Shown here piece after piece: positions 14,574 through 22,923 of a stretch of 26,619 nucleotides of DNA. Position numbers and translations under genes: made by a program. The notes below the pieces were generated by a model. That model did not search any database, was not told the DNA's origin, and saw only the letters and a program-made list of their open reading frames with translations. The DNA is from Deltaproteobacteria bacterium UBA2221 (GTDB lineage: Bacteria; Desulfobacterota; Syntrophorhabdia; Syntrophorhabdales; WCHB1-27). The first letter of the stretch is position 1, and every line of letters begins with the position of its first letter. Location of the stretch: NCBI GenBank assembly GCA_002328485.1, contig DCUF01000058.1:1-26619 (forward strand), given 5' to 3'.

Positions 14574-15263
14574 TTAGAGTTCTTTAGACCATGAGAAATC
14601 GCTGATGTAGAGACCAAGCGGGTTTGACATGATCTCTTTTTCGTTGGTGGGTTGACTGAATTCGATAGTCACAAGACCAGTCATGCGGTAGGACTGTTTC
14701 GGGGAACCTTCCTTACTGAACACGTCTTCGGTCCAGCGAATTTGATAGGTCTTGTCCGACATCTTGACGATTGCCGCGGGGGTAACCGATATGGTCTCTT
14801 CCCCGATCTTACTCATGGGATCATCCTTGCGGACGATCTCGTTCATCTTGAGAGCCGCCTTCTGGCGCATGGAGCCGTAGGCGCTTATCCAGGACTGCTT
14901 CTTGACTATGGCGTCAAGCGGCAGAGCCCTCACGTCTTTTATCCACTTGGTCAGGAAGTACCGTATCTCCGGATCGTTGGGGGCTCGGTTCGCCTGGATG
15001 GCTTTACTTACCGCGAGGAGTTCTCCCCCTGGACCCACTTCCACGATATAGGGCGCCACACTGCTCTTGGCCGATTGGTAGATAAGCCCGATAACCAGCA
15101 AAAAGCAGAGTCCCAAGGCCGCAAAGAAGGCCAGGCGCCAGTTGTACGCCTGCACTCGTGCATTGCCTATGCGGTTGTCCCATACTTCCTTGGCCTTTAA
15201 GTAGGGGGTTAAGGGTATGCCATCAGGCTTGTATGTCTGAGTTGGTTGGTTGAGTTCATTCAT
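14574..15263 (-). CDS. trbF: TrbF/VirB8 inner-membrane protein
   Basis: 229 residues. The cytoplasmic N-terminus carries the TrbF signature PYLKAKEVWDNRIGNARVQAYNWR. A single membrane span (LAFFAALGLCFLLVIGLIY, about 45-63) and a periplasmic VirB8/TrbF domain (APYIVEVG...; YQIRWTEDVFSKEG; YRMTGLVTIEF) follow. VirB8 proteins nucleate assembly of the secretion channel in the inner membrane. The ATG at 15263 overlaps the trbL stop (ATGA), with GAAGGAGG as ribosome site. It is of normal length for TrbF. Confidence 0.93.
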   Translation of the reverse strand: MNELNQPTQTYKPDGIPLTPYLKAKEVWDNRIGNARVQAYNWRLAFFAALGLCFLLVIGLIYQSAKSSVAPYIVEVGPGGELLAVSKAIQANRAPNDPEIRYFLTKWIKDVRALPLDAIVKKQSWISAYGSMRQKAALKMNEIVRKDDPMSKIGEETISVTPAAIVKMSDKTYQIRWTEDVFSKEGSPKQSYRMTGLVTIEFSQPTNEKEIMSNPLGLYISDFSWSKEL

Positions 15264-16498
15264 GATTTGTCGCCTCCTTCAAGGTCTGGTCTCGCGCTTC
15301 CGCCTTTTCGGGTCTCAGACGGCGGGACGGAGTTGGGTACGTATCTCAGTCGTTTTCTGATGGCGGCATAATCCATGTGAGAGAATGAATCGCCGCTCCC
15401 TGCTCCTTGGGCAGTGCTACCTCCGCCTGTCGTGCCGCCTGAGTCGCCGGACATCGAAGCGACTTTTCTGCCGGAGTCGAAGGACGATACGAAGGGGTCC
15501 GTGATCTTTTGAGATCCTTCTGATAGGTAGGATCTCCCGAGTCTTGCTACCCCTCCCATTCCTCCCTCTTTGTAGGCTCCAGCTACCTGGCTCCCCCCAC
15601 TGACCGCCGCCATGGTCGCGCCATGACCTGCCTTTATGGCGGCCCCACCGAGAGTAGCGGCTGCCCAACCTCCGGCAACCACCGTACCTGCGGCAGTACC
15701 TGCCGTAAGGGTCGGGTGCCCGGAGAGAAGACCTGCTGCCATGGTAGGGGCGTGCCAGGAAAGAAAGGTAAGGGCCATGGAACCCAGGAGGAGACAGAAT
15801 ATCTGCTCGTTTGTCGGATCAACGGGAATTGACCACGTTTTGACAAGTGGAATTGCAACCGCCGCAATAAATGCGAGGACCATCAGCTTTATCCCGAAGG
15901 AGAGGACTGCCCCTATCGCTTTCTCACCGAGAAAGGCGGTACGCCTGTTTACCCCAAAAGGAAGAAGAATGAGGGCTAGCGTCGCTACAAGATAGAACTC
16001 AAGGTACGTGATGAAGATCTGGATGCCGATGATGAAAAAGCAGAGTATGATGATAAGACCTGTAAACCCGGTGAACATGATTTTGTGCAGGTTCTTCAAG
16101 ACATCTATAGCGCCGAGATTGTCTATGAATTGAAAGATGGGCTCGGTAACCCATATCCCGTAGGTGGCGATCTCGGAAGGGTCGGTAAGCAACGAGGCGC
16201 TGATAGCGCCTCCCCCGGCTTTGAGGCCGACTGCCTGGAAGGTGTTGAGCACTACATTTGTCAGATTCCTGTAATCCATGACGAGCCATATGAAGAATCC
16301 GTACTTGAGAATCTTTGCAATAAGGGTCTTCATGTGGTCGCCGTCGCTGAGATTGAGGACCACGGCGAGAACAAGGTCTATAACCATGAGAATCCCGAGA
16401 AGCCACTTTGCGTCGCCATGGATAAAACCCAATCCGTTGACAAAAGCATCTCCGAAACTTCTCAGAAGGGTGGTAAGTATTCCTGCATCGGGAGTCAT
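15260..16498 (-). CDS. trbL: TrbL/VirB6 polytopic inner-membrane channel protein
   Basis: 412 residues. At least five hydrophobic segments lie between about 30 and 260 (for example LLGILMVIDLVLAVVL, IIILCFFIIGIQIFITYL, FYLVATLALILLPFGVNRR). A Gly/Ala/Ser-rich, poorly ordered C-terminal third follows, as in TrbL proteins. VirB6/TrbL forms the inner-membrane part of the DNA passage. ATG 16498 has TTAGGAGG just upstream. That ribosome site belongs to the duplicated segment described at 16503-16554. The stop overlaps trbF by 4 bp. Confidence 0.9.
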   Translation of the reverse strand: MTPDAGILTTLLRSFGDAFVNGLGFIHGDAKWLLGILMVIDLVLAVVLNLSDGDHMKTLIAKILKYGFFIWLVMDYRNLTNVVLNTFQAVGLKAGGGAISASLLTDPSEIATYGIWVTEPIFQFIDNLGAIDVLKNLHKIMFTGFTGLIIILCFFIIGIQIFITYLEFYLVATLALILLPFGVNRRTAFLGEKAIGAVLSFGIKLMVLAFIAAVAIPLVKTWSIPVDPTNEQIFCLLLGSMALTFLSWHAPTMAAGLLSGHPTLTAGTAAGTVVAGGWAAATLGGAAIKAGHGATMAAVSGGSQVAGAYKEGGMGGVARLGRSYLSEGSQKITDPFVSSFDSGRKVASMSGDSGGTTGGGSTAQGAGSGDSFSHMDYAAIRKRLRYVPNSVPPSETRKGGSARPDLEGGDKS

Positions 16499-16502
16499 TA
16501 TT

Positions 16503-16825
16503 CCTCCTAATATTGTTTAGCGCCGGGGCCATTGCCTGATCCCTGCAATGGGCGTTTCATGCCGCCTTTGAAAAACCGCTTGCTATCCGCGTTGGTGACC
16601 GCTGTACATTCTTTGTCAGCCAGTTTCTCGGCTTCAGACATTCTCGAACATACTTCCGCCTTCGCTTTTGCCTCGGCGGGATGGTTCATGTAATACTCGG
16701 CATCCCTGGACCCGCAAGCGTACAACATAAGAGTTGCGGCAATTGATAGTAGAAATAGTTTCTTCATTGTCTGCCTCCTAATATTCTCTTGCGCCGGGAC
16801 CCTTGCCTGATCCCTGTAGCGGGCG
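16503..16825. repeat. Pair of 52-bp direct repeats covering the 3' ends of trbK and trbJ
   Basis: Segments 16503-16554 and 16774-16825 align without gaps at 44 of 52 positions. On the minus strand each copy holds the codons for the tail RPLQGSG(N/K)GPGA(K/R)(Q/E)Y, the stop codon and the TTAGGAGG ribosome site of the following gene. A tail-stop-ribosome-site module has therefore been copied between two unrelated genes. Confidence 0.85.
16507..16767 (-). CDS. trbK: TrbK-like entry-exclusion lipoprotein (EexN type)
   Basis: 86 residues from ATG 16767. A longer in-frame reading exists but lacks a ribosome site, whereas ATTAGGAGG precedes 16767. The signal peptide MKKLFLLSIAATLMLYAC ends in a lipobox-like Cys at residue 18. 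The mature part, with YYMNHPAEAKAKAEVC, resembles EexN-type entry-exclusion lipoproteins, and the trbJ-K-L position is that of trbK on Ti and RP4 plasmids. Such proteins block redundant transfer into cells that already carry the element. The last 25 or so residues match the C-terminal tail of TrbJ, which is not a feature I know from the family. Confidence 0.75.
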   Translation of the reverse strand: MKKLFLLSIAATLMLYACGSRDAEYYMNHPAEAKAKAEVCSRMSEAEKLADKECTAVTNADSKRFFKGGMKRPLQGSGNGPGAKQY

Positions 16826-17554
16826 CTGTATCGTAGTCTTAAAGAATCTGGACGAGTCCGCGTCCGACATTGCCTTTTTCTGCGCTTCAGCCGCGAAGTA
16901 TGAAGACTGCGCCCTGTAGCTCGATGCCATGATCTGCTCAAGCCTCATAAGTTGCTGCGCCGTCATGCCCGCAATCTGGTTACCTGCCTGGGCGGCGGCC
17001 AATGCGCCGCCGGCAGATCGTGACGCGCTAAGAAGGCTCTGGAGGTTCGCCGAGTCGTTACCGATCTGAGCGACAAGCCCTTGCGCCCGCATCGCGTCGT
17101 AGGTGGCATTGTTGGTCTGATCCAGGATTTTCTTCGCCTGAGCTGCGTAATCTTTGCCGCTCATGCCGTTAAGAGAGGCGAAGTCCTTGTACACCTTGTC
17201 CCATTCGGTCTGCCAGCGGGCGTAGTCCATGGTCAGCCCTTTCATGGAGTTTTGCATCTGTAACAGTGCGTTGAGGTTTTGTTGTATGCCCGCCATGTTC
17301 GCGGCGGCTGATCCGAGGTCCATGTTAGCAAGGTTTCTTGCCTCATTCTGGAGGCTCTGCAATTGATTTTGAATCTGCGTGGTGGTGTTGATGGCCGTCT
17401 GAACTTCCTTGGCGTAAGTCATGACTGTCTGAGCAAACACCGATGGGTCAAAAACGATGTCGCCGAATCCGAGGAACGCCCGGCAGGGAGAGGAGCACAG
17501 GAGCATTACCGCTAATAGTCCAACAGCCGAAAGGTGTTTCCGCTGCATCTTCAT
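16778..17554 (-). CDS. trbJ: TrbJ/VirB5-like pilus-associated protein
   Basis: 258 residues from ATG 17554, which overlaps the trbE stop (ATGA) and has AAGGAGG upstream. The longer ORF reading into trbE is not needed. A signal peptide (LSAVGLLAVMLLCSSPCRA) is followed by GFGDIVFDPSVFAQTVMTY and a long helical region with many Gln and Asn (QIQNQLQSLQNEARNLANM). This is the TrbJ pattern. VirB5-like proteins are minor pilus-tip components. The C-terminus RPLQGSGKGPGAREY is nearly identical to that of the adjacent TrbK. Confidence 0.88.
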   Translation of the reverse strand: MKMQRKHLSAVGLLAVMLLCSSPCRAFLGFGDIVFDPSVFAQTVMTYAKEVQTAINTTTQIQNQLQSLQNEARNLANMDLGSAAANMAGIQQNLNALLQMQNSMKGLTMDYARWQTEWDKVYKDFASLNGMSGKDYAAQAKKILDQTNNATYDAMRAQGLVAQIGNDSANLQSLLSASRSAGGALAAAQAGNQIAGMTAQQLMRLEQIMASSYRAQSSYFAAEAQKKAMSDADSSRFFKTTIQRPLQGSGKGPGAREY

Positions 17555-19974
17555 ACCGCCTCCTTTATGTCTTTCCCGAAGAAGAGGGAAGCTCCTCCGA
17601 GGTTCTTGTATCTCAACCATTCGCCATTGAAATCGCCGCTCCCCGCCTGGATCTCGCTCACCATCTTTTTGTCTTCCGGAGTGCTCGACCCGCAATAAGC
17701 GAGGGCCATGGGTCCAAGGGCAAGCTCGAAGAGCCTCGACCCTGCACTCGACTTGTAGTAGTACTGCCTCTTCGGAGTAGCCGTGGCGATGATCTCGATT
17801 TCCCTGTCATTGAGCCCATAGCCCCGGTAAATCTGAGCCATGCGGGGATCGAGAGCATTGCTGTTCGGGAGGTATATCTTCGTGGGACATGATTCTTTGA
17901 TTACGCTTGCAATGGAACTGTTCTCCACGTCCTGCAGGGACTGCGTGGCGAAGACTACCGCCACATTTGCCTTTCTCAATACCTTCAGCCACTCCCTGAT
18001 CTTTGCCGCGAATAGTGGGTTGTCCAGGAAGAGCCAGCATTCATCAAGGAAAAGGATGGTGGGAGAACCATCAAACCGCTGTTCCAGGCGGTGGAACAGA
18101 TACGAAAGGGCAGGCGGGACCGCCGCCTTCGTCTCCATGAGCTTCGCCATCTCGAAGACTTGCCAGCGCCCATACGAAAGGTTGTCGTGGGTTGCATCAA
18201 AGAGACGGCCAAAAGAGCCGTTAAGGGTTGCAGGCTCAAGAGCCTGCCTTAATCGGGCGTCTTGGAGAAGGAGCGTAAGACCCGTAACGGTCCGCTCTTC
18301 CAAGGGAGAGGACGCGAGGGATTTGAGGGCCGTCCATACTGCTTTCTTTACATCGGGGTTGACCTCCACGTTCTCGGCTCTCAGAAAATCATAGACCCAT
18401 TCCGCCGCCCAAGACATCTCAAGCTCACTATCAATAGCGGCCAAGGGCTGGAACGAGAGCGCTCCTGAGGTCTCTGCGGCAAGGTCGTAAAAATCACCTT
18501 CCACCCCGGCAGTAAGGGCTTTAATCGATCCGTCCTTGTCGAAGAAATAGACCTGGGCTTCGGCGTATCTCCGGAACTGCGCCGCGAGGATCGCGAGAAG
18601 GACCGACTTCCCTGATCCTGTGGGTCCGACTATCATGGTGTGGCCCACGTCATCGACGTGAAGATCAAGGCGGAATGGAGTATTGCCCGATGTCTGCGTA
18701 TGCATGAGCACCGGGGCCTTTAGGTGGGTATTGGTCTCGGGTCCCGCCCATACCGCCGACAAGGGGAAGATGTGGGACAGATTCAAAGAGCTTAAAAGGG
18801 GTCTTCTCACGTTCGCCCTGCAGAGACCCGGCAGGCTCCCAAACCAGGCATCCACGGCATTGAGCGTCTCATTGATTACCGTAAAGCCGAGGCTGTTGAT
18901 CGTCTTTTCCAGGGCGCGGACCTTCTTCTGCACAACGAGAGCGTCCGCGTCCCACACGACAATCGACGCTGTATAATATCCATAGCTCACTGCGTCGTCT
19001 GCGACCTCCTGAAGGGCCGCATCTGCGTCTGACGCCTTGTTCATGGCGTCGCTGTCCACCATGGCGCTTTCCGTCTGTGTGACGGTCTCTTTGATAAGAG
19101 TCATGATCCCCTTTCTCTTGGCCCACCACTGGCGGCGGTACTTGCCGATCTCGGATAACGCCTCCCGTTTGTCCAAGGGTAAAAACCGGGTCACCCACCG
19201 GTACTCGAAGTTGAGCTTGTTGAGGTTATCCATGATGCCCGGCACGGTCACCCCCGGAAATCCCATGATGGAGACGACCCGCAAATGATGCTCCCCCAAC
19301 CTGGGTTCAAACCCCGACACAAGGGGTGTGTCTGCCAGGAGGGCATCGAGATACATGGGTATCTCAGGGGCCCTCACGGGGTGACGCTTGGGGGATACAC
19401 AGCTATGCAAGTAAGTGAGCGTCTCGGAGTCCGTTAGCGGCCTTGCCTCCGGGAGAATCTCCGAGAGCAGGGCGTACAGCCGGTCAGATTCGGCAAGAAA
19501 GGTCTTCAGGTGGGCCTGATAGGTTTCCTGCTCCCTCTCATAGCCCCTGCTTCTTTCGATAAAGGCCTTTTCTATCTTCTGGTGCTGTTCCGGGGGAGGA
19601 AGAAACAAAAGGGTGAGATAGTAAAGGCTCTCGTAGTGGTTGCCGAGAGAGAAGAAGGCCCTGCGCTCTTCCTCGATCATGAGTGTTACCGGGTCCGGGA
19701 ACTCAGACTCCGGGTAGTCCTGGCTTCGTATCCTCTGGGCCTCGGTGTAGATAGCCCATCCCCCGGAAAGGCGCTTCACTGCGTTATTGAGCCGGGCCGT
19801 GATGGAGACAAGCTCGGCGGGGGTGGCGCTCTCAAGGTCCGGGCCCCTGAAGGCATAGGACCGTTGAAAGGAGCCGTCCTTGTTGAGCACCACTCCCGGA
19901 GCGACAAAGGCCGCCCACGGCAGATAGTCCGTCAGTTTGTCCGGCTTCTTTTGAAATTCTCTGAGATTCAGCAT
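17551..19974 (-). CDS. trbE: TrbE/VirB4 secretion ATPase
   Basis: 807 residues, normal for TrbE. The N-terminal CagE/TrbE/VirB region begins LREFQKKPDKLTDYLPWAAF. A C-terminal ATPase follows, with Walker A GPTGSGKS near 450-457 and Walker B ILFLDECWLFLD near 638-649, then FATQSLQDV. VirB4 ATPases power pilus assembly and substrate transfer at the inner membrane. ATG 19974 is preceded by GGAGG at close spacing. The gene is 10 bp after trbD and overlaps trbJ by 4 bp. Confidence 0.95.
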   Translation of the reverse strand: MLNLREFQKKPDKLTDYLPWAAFVAPGVVLNKDGSFQRSYAFRGPDLESATPAELVSITARLNNAVKRLSGGWAIYTEAQRIRSQDYPESEFPDPVTLMIEEERRAFFSLGNHYESLYYLTLLFLPPPEQHQKIEKAFIERSRGYEREQETYQAHLKTFLAESDRLYALLSEILPEARPLTDSETLTYLHSCVSPKRHPVRAPEIPMYLDALLADTPLVSGFEPRLGEHHLRVVSIMGFPGVTVPGIMDNLNKLNFEYRWVTRFLPLDKREALSEIGKYRRQWWAKRKGIMTLIKETVTQTESAMVDSDAMNKASDADAALQEVADDAVSYGYYTASIVVWDADALVVQKKVRALEKTINSLGFTVINETLNAVDAWFGSLPGLCRANVRRPLLSSLNLSHIFPLSAVWAGPETNTHLKAPVLMHTQTSGNTPFRLDLHVDDVGHTMIVGPTGSGKSVLLAILAAQFRRYAEAQVYFFDKDGSIKALTAGVEGDFYDLAAETSGALSFQPLAAIDSELEMSWAAEWVYDFLRAENVEVNPDVKKAVWTALKSLASSPLEERTVTGLTLLLQDARLRQALEPATLNGSFGRLFDATHDNLSYGRWQVFEMAKLMETKAAVPPALSYLFHRLEQRFDGSPTILFLDECWLFLDNPLFAAKIREWLKVLRKANVAVVFATQSLQDVENSSIASVIKESCPTKIYLPNSNALDPRMAQIYRGYGLNDREIEIIATATPKRQYYYKSSAGSRLFELALGPMALAYCGSSTPEDKKMVSEIQAGSGDFNGEWLRYKNLGGASLFFGKDIKEAV

Positions 19975-19984
19975 GGTACCTCCG

Positions 19985-20233
19985 TTACGTCGAGTAATAG
20001 CTTTTTTGCTTTATGTGCCGCCTGAAGCAATCGAAGAATTGCGGGTCGCGCTTGGTCATGACAACGGCGGCAATGTGGACGAAGAGACAAAAAGGAATCA
20101 CATAGAAGGAGTGGAGCCCGATACCGAAGGCCGCGCCAACGGTGCCATTAAGTATAGCGATAGGCCTGGGCACTCCTCCCAGGAGGATCTGTTCAGTCAA
20201 CGCCCTGTGAAGTGGTACCTCGTATCCTTCCAT
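19985..20233 (-). CDS. trbD: TrbD/VirB3 inner-membrane protein
   Basis: 82 residues. It starts EGYEVPLHRALTEQILLGGVPR, the TrbD/VirB3 signature. Two hydrophobic segments follow (AILNGTVGAAFGIGL and FYVIPFCLFVHIAAVVM), then KRDPQFFDCFRRHI. VirB3 works next to VirB4 in the inner membrane. A GAGGTAA ribosome site precedes ATG 20233. It lies 3 bp after trbC. Confidence 0.9.
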   Translation of the reverse strand: MEGYEVPLHRALTEQILLGGVPRPIAILNGTVGAAFGIGLHSFYVIPFCLFVHIAAVVMTKRDPQFFDCFRRHIKQKSYYST

Positions 20234-20236
20234 GGG

Positions 20237-20554
20237 TTACCTCATGAAACAGCCGCCCGCGAAGCCGAAGAATGAAAGCCCGAAGCTGCTCGCGGAAAAG
20301 GCGATGGATAGGCCAAAGACGATACCGAGACACCTCCTCATGAGCCCTCCTCCTTCCCCGAAGGCAAGGCCAAGGCCGGTAAGACAGATGGCGATGACGC
20401 CGGCTATCTTGGCGACAGGCCCGGAGATGGAATCGAGTATCTTCTGAAGCGGGCTCTCCCATGGCAGGCCCGAACCTGAGGCATGGGCGAGGACAGGCAG
20501 TAGGAGAAAGACTGCCAGCACTAAAAGAACCGGTACGGCTGATCGGTGTTTCAT
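20237..20554 (-). CDS. trbC: TrbC/VirB2 pilin precursor
   Basis: 105 residues. The signal peptide ends LLPVLAHASG, with cleavage expected after AHA. The mature part has the TrbC pattern, PWESPLQKILDSISGP, then two hydrophobic segments (KIAGVIAICLTGLGLAF; GIVFGLSIAFSASSFGLSFF) separated by GEGGGLMRR. TrbC pilins of the P type can be made cyclic by a TraF peptidase, and a traF gene is present at 22129-22665. An AAGGAGG site precedes ATG 20554. It lies 12 bp after trbB. Confidence 0.92.
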   Translation of the reverse strand: MKHRSAVPVLLVLAVFLLLPVLAHASGSGLPWESPLQKILDSISGPVAKIAGVIAICLTGLGLAFGEGGGLMRRCLGIVFGLSIAFSASSFGLSFFGFAGGCFMR

Positions 20555-20566
20555 AGTGGAACCTCC

Positions 20567-21544
20567 TTAGAGTAATGTGCGGATGACGTATTCGCCGTCC
20601 GTGAAGCCCGTCACCTCTAAGATCTCTTTGACCCTTCGAGAGTGACGGTAACGCTCGATGAAGATAATGATGTTCACCGCCTCGGCGATAAGGGCCTTCT
20701 GCGGTGTCGGTATTGCCTCTTGTATCAGTTGCTCAAGGCGGGTAAGCCCGCCTCTCGCGCTGTTTGCATGGATCGTGGCGATGCCTCCTGGATGGCCCGT
20801 GTTCCAGGCTTTGAGAAGCGTCAAAGCCTCCGGCCCTCTGACTTCCCCGACGATGATCCGGTCGGGTCTCAGCCGCATCGTCGCTTTCAAAAGGTCGTTC
20901 ATGGAGACATGATCCCGTGATCTCAAGAAGACCGTATCCGGGGCCGTACATTGGAGCTCCAGAGTGTCTTCGATGATGATGCAGCGGTCCAGGGTCTTCG
21001 AGATTTCGTTAAGGACCGCATTGGCGAGCGTGGTCTTGCCTGAGCCGGTCCCGCCTACGATGAGAATGTTCTGTTTTTCTTTGACTGCCTGGATGATTTC
21101 GTCTTTTTGGGACTCAGAAATGATCTCATCCTTGACGTAATCATCCAGGGTGAAAACCATGAGGGCCTTCTTCCGTATAGTGAACACCGGGGTGGAAGTG
21201 ACCGGGGGCAGTATCCCCTGGAACCGATTCCCGCTGCCGGGAAGCTCGGCGGATACCATGGGCTGACCGGCGCTGCAAACGGAGCCGGTGGAACTGGCGA
21301 CAAGTTCTATGACGCGCTGGGCGTCTGCCGGGTTAATGGTATAGCCGGTGTCCGATCTGCCGGTACCGAGACGGTCCACCCAAAGGCGGCCGTCGGGGTT
21401 GAGCATCAGTTCCACCACTGCGGTATCTTCAAGAAGGTTAGTGATGTGAGCGCCCATTGCGGTGGTGAGCATCTGCAGCAGGCGATGGTGGGACGAATCG
21501 CCGTGGAGGTCGCGGACGTTGCCGCAGGAAGGGGTTCCGGTCAT
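20567..21544 (-). CDS. trbB: TrbB/VirB11 secretion ATPase
   Basis: 325 residues from ATG 21544, which overlaps the upstream stop (ATGA) and has AAAGGAGA upstream. An ATG 48 bp further upstream lies inside the previous gene and is less likely. Walker A GGTGSGKT is near 163-170, an Asp box (IIIEDTLEL) follows, and VGEVRGPEALTLLKAWNTGHPGG is the VirB11 Walker B / His box region. VirB11 forms a hexameric ATPase at the inner face of the membrane, switching the system between pilus assembly and DNA transfer. Confidence 0.95.
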   Translation of the reverse strand: MTGTPSCGNVRDLHGDSSHHRLLQMLTTAMGAHITNLLEDTAVVELMLNPDGRLWVDRLGTGRSDTGYTINPADAQRVIELVASSTGSVCSAGQPMVSAELPGSGNRFQGILPPVTSTPVFTIRKKALMVFTLDDYVKDEIISESQKDEIIQAVKEKQNILIVGGTGSGKTTLANAVLNEISKTLDRCIIIEDTLELQCTAPDTVFLRSRDHVSMNDLLKATMRLRPDRIIVGEVRGPEALTLLKAWNTGHPGGIATIHANSARGGLTRLEQLIQEAIPTPQKALIAEAVNIIIFIERYRHSRRVKEILEVTGFTDGEYVIRTLL

Positions 21545-22125
21545 TTGGCGTTCTCCTTTCGGTAGTAGGTAATCGCATTGCAGGGTTGGCATGTTGTCAT
21601 CCGAGTTGATACGAGACGGGTCTTATGAGGAATTGGGGTATAGTCCGTGATGCGAGCTTTCTTTAGGATTTTTGAGACGTAGCGGGTGCCGTTGTAAGGA
21701 GTGCCGGTATTGTAAGAGGAAAGAGATTTGAGAAGTGTAAGGTCCGGGGGGTCCGATGGGTTCTTTTGTCTGTGCGTACGGTAGAAGGCTGCGAGGATCT
21801 TTGTTCCTGTCTTGATGTTGAAGCACGGGTCAAAGAGACGGTCGCAGTCTATTCTTCTCTTTCTCAGGTGCCATGAGTTGATCTGCATGAGGCCGATGTC
21901 TATGGAGTGGCGGAGGGTGAGGAGCCGGGAGGCGATCTCCACGGCTTGAGTGCGGGTAGATGGTGTGTATGATGTTCCCGTATCGTTGTCGTGGATCGCG
22001 AGAGGATTGCCGCTGCTTTCCACTTCCACGATAGCCTGGGTAGTGGCCGGATGTACCTCGGGGCCGCACGTGCCGTACAGGGAAGAAAAGCCGATGATGC
22101 CGCTTAACAAAATTGCAGAAATCAT
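21541..22125 (-). CDS. trbN: TrbN/VirB1-like lytic transglycosylase
   Basis: 194 residues. A short hydrophobic signal region (ISAILLSGIIGFSSL) leads to the transglycosylase fold. The catalytic Glu is E36 in VEVESSGNP, followed by DIGLMQINSWHLRK and later LLKSLSSYNTGTPYNGTRYV. These match the SLT/VirB1 family, which opens peptidoglycan to let the secretion apparatus pass. It lies 3 bp after traF and overlaps trbB by 4 bp. It precedes trbB here, unlike RP4 where trbN follows the main trb block. Confidence 0.88.
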   Translation of the reverse strand: MISAILLSGIIGFSSLYGTCGPEVHPATTQAIVEVESSGNPLAIHDNDTGTSYTPSTRTQAVEIASRLLTLRHSIDIGLMQINSWHLRKRRIDCDRLFDPCFNIKTGTKILAAFYRTHRQKNPSDPPDLTLLKSLSSYNTGTPYNGTRYVSKILKKARITDYTPIPHKTRLVSTRMTTCQPCNAITYYRKENAK

Positions 22126-22128
22126 GTG

Positions 22129-22665
22129 TTACTCTTGCGCCTCATACGTCCAGACAGGTAGTGCTTTGCCTTTGATAGAAGTCAGCTCAACAGTGCCGAA
22201 GTATCTGCCGTCGAAGGAGCGGGAAATATGTGTCGAAAGAGGAAGGAACGTTCCGGGTTCAACCGTATGGGTGCCTGTGATTTGGGGAAGCGGGTGGCCT
22301 TCGTCGTCCTGACTGTACACCGGACCGACATATCGCCCATTGATGTACAGTGAATTCTCATCCACGGAGTACGTCTCGCCGTGAAGCGCCCCGACATATT
22401 TGATAAGAGGCCAGCCCTGGGGCAGCCAACGGCGGCCATAGATATAGGTGCGCACCCTTTGTGGCGGGTCGAAGACGACCAGATCACCGACAGCAAGAGT
22501 AACTGACGGGGTCATCCTGTAAAGGCCAAGGGGTACGCTGGGGCTGAGATTCAGATAGTACTGCTTTTGAAGCTTGCTCGTCGGGAAGGACAGGAGCAAC
22601 AACGCTACCCCTGCAGTCATGGTGAGAAGAATGTTACGGTGTCGTTTCGGAACCAGGCTTGTCAC
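22129..22665 (-). CDS. traF: TraF-type signal peptidase (S26 family), pilin processing
   Basis: 178 residues from GTG 22665 (AGAGGA ribosome site). An N-terminal membrane segment (ILLTMTAGVALLLLSF) is followed by NLSPSVPLGLY, where S43 is the predicted nucleophile. LIKYVGAL carries K89 as the general base, and SFDGRYFG is near the end. In RP4, TraF removes the C-terminal part of TrbC and cyclises the pilin. Its presence with trbC supports the same maturation here. It is the first gene behind the strong promoter at 22733-22761. Confidence 0.92.
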   Translation of the reverse strand: MTSLVPKRHRNILLTMTAGVALLLLSFPTSKLQKQYYLNLSPSVPLGLYRMTPSVTLAVGDLVVFDPPQRVRTYIYGRRWLPQGWPLIKYVGALHGETYSVDENSLYINGRYVGPVYSQDDEGHPLPQITGTHTVEPGTFLPLSTHISRSFDGRYFGTVELTSIKGKALPVWTYEAQE

Positions 22666-22732
22666 ATCATCCTCTTACAGAGGCGACGGAAAAGCACTTG
22701 CGTCTCTTGATGCGGGTCGTCTAAGTGAGTAG

Positions 22733-22761
22733 ATAGTATTCTAATAAGAACACACTGTCAA
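22733..22761 (-). promoter_or_regulatory. Strong sigma70-type promoter of the transfer operon
   Basis: On the minus strand TTGACA (22761-22756) and TACTAT (22738-22733) are separated by exactly 17 bp. Transcription would begin near 22726, about 60 bases before the traF start. No other gene lies between, so this should drive the whole traF-to-coupling-protein operon. Confidence 0.75.
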
Positions 22762-22776
22762 GACAAAAGTGTGACA
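22751..22776. promoter_or_regulatory. Inverted repeats over the -35 box, candidate operator
   Basis: CACACT (22751-22756) and AGTGTG (22768-22773) are inverted. Overlapping them, TGTCA (22756-22760) and TGACA (22772-22776) form a second pair. Both overlap the -35 element, so a bound regulator would block the promoter. The RHH protein encoded at 22924-23124 is the natural candidate (inference). Confidence 0.4.
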
Positions 22777-22923
22777 ATAAGTACATTATATACTGGATAA
22801 ATGAAACATGTGGTATTAATAACGTATGCTTATAAGAAGACATTAAGAAATAATATTAACTAATGAGGGAAGTTGTATTTGAAGAGATTGGGTTGCAGGA
22901 TAATGATTAAGACGGAATTGACT

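Noticed and set aside
14652..15200. Plus-strand ORF opposite trbF
   Set aside because: Antisense shadow of a well-supported VirB8-type gene.
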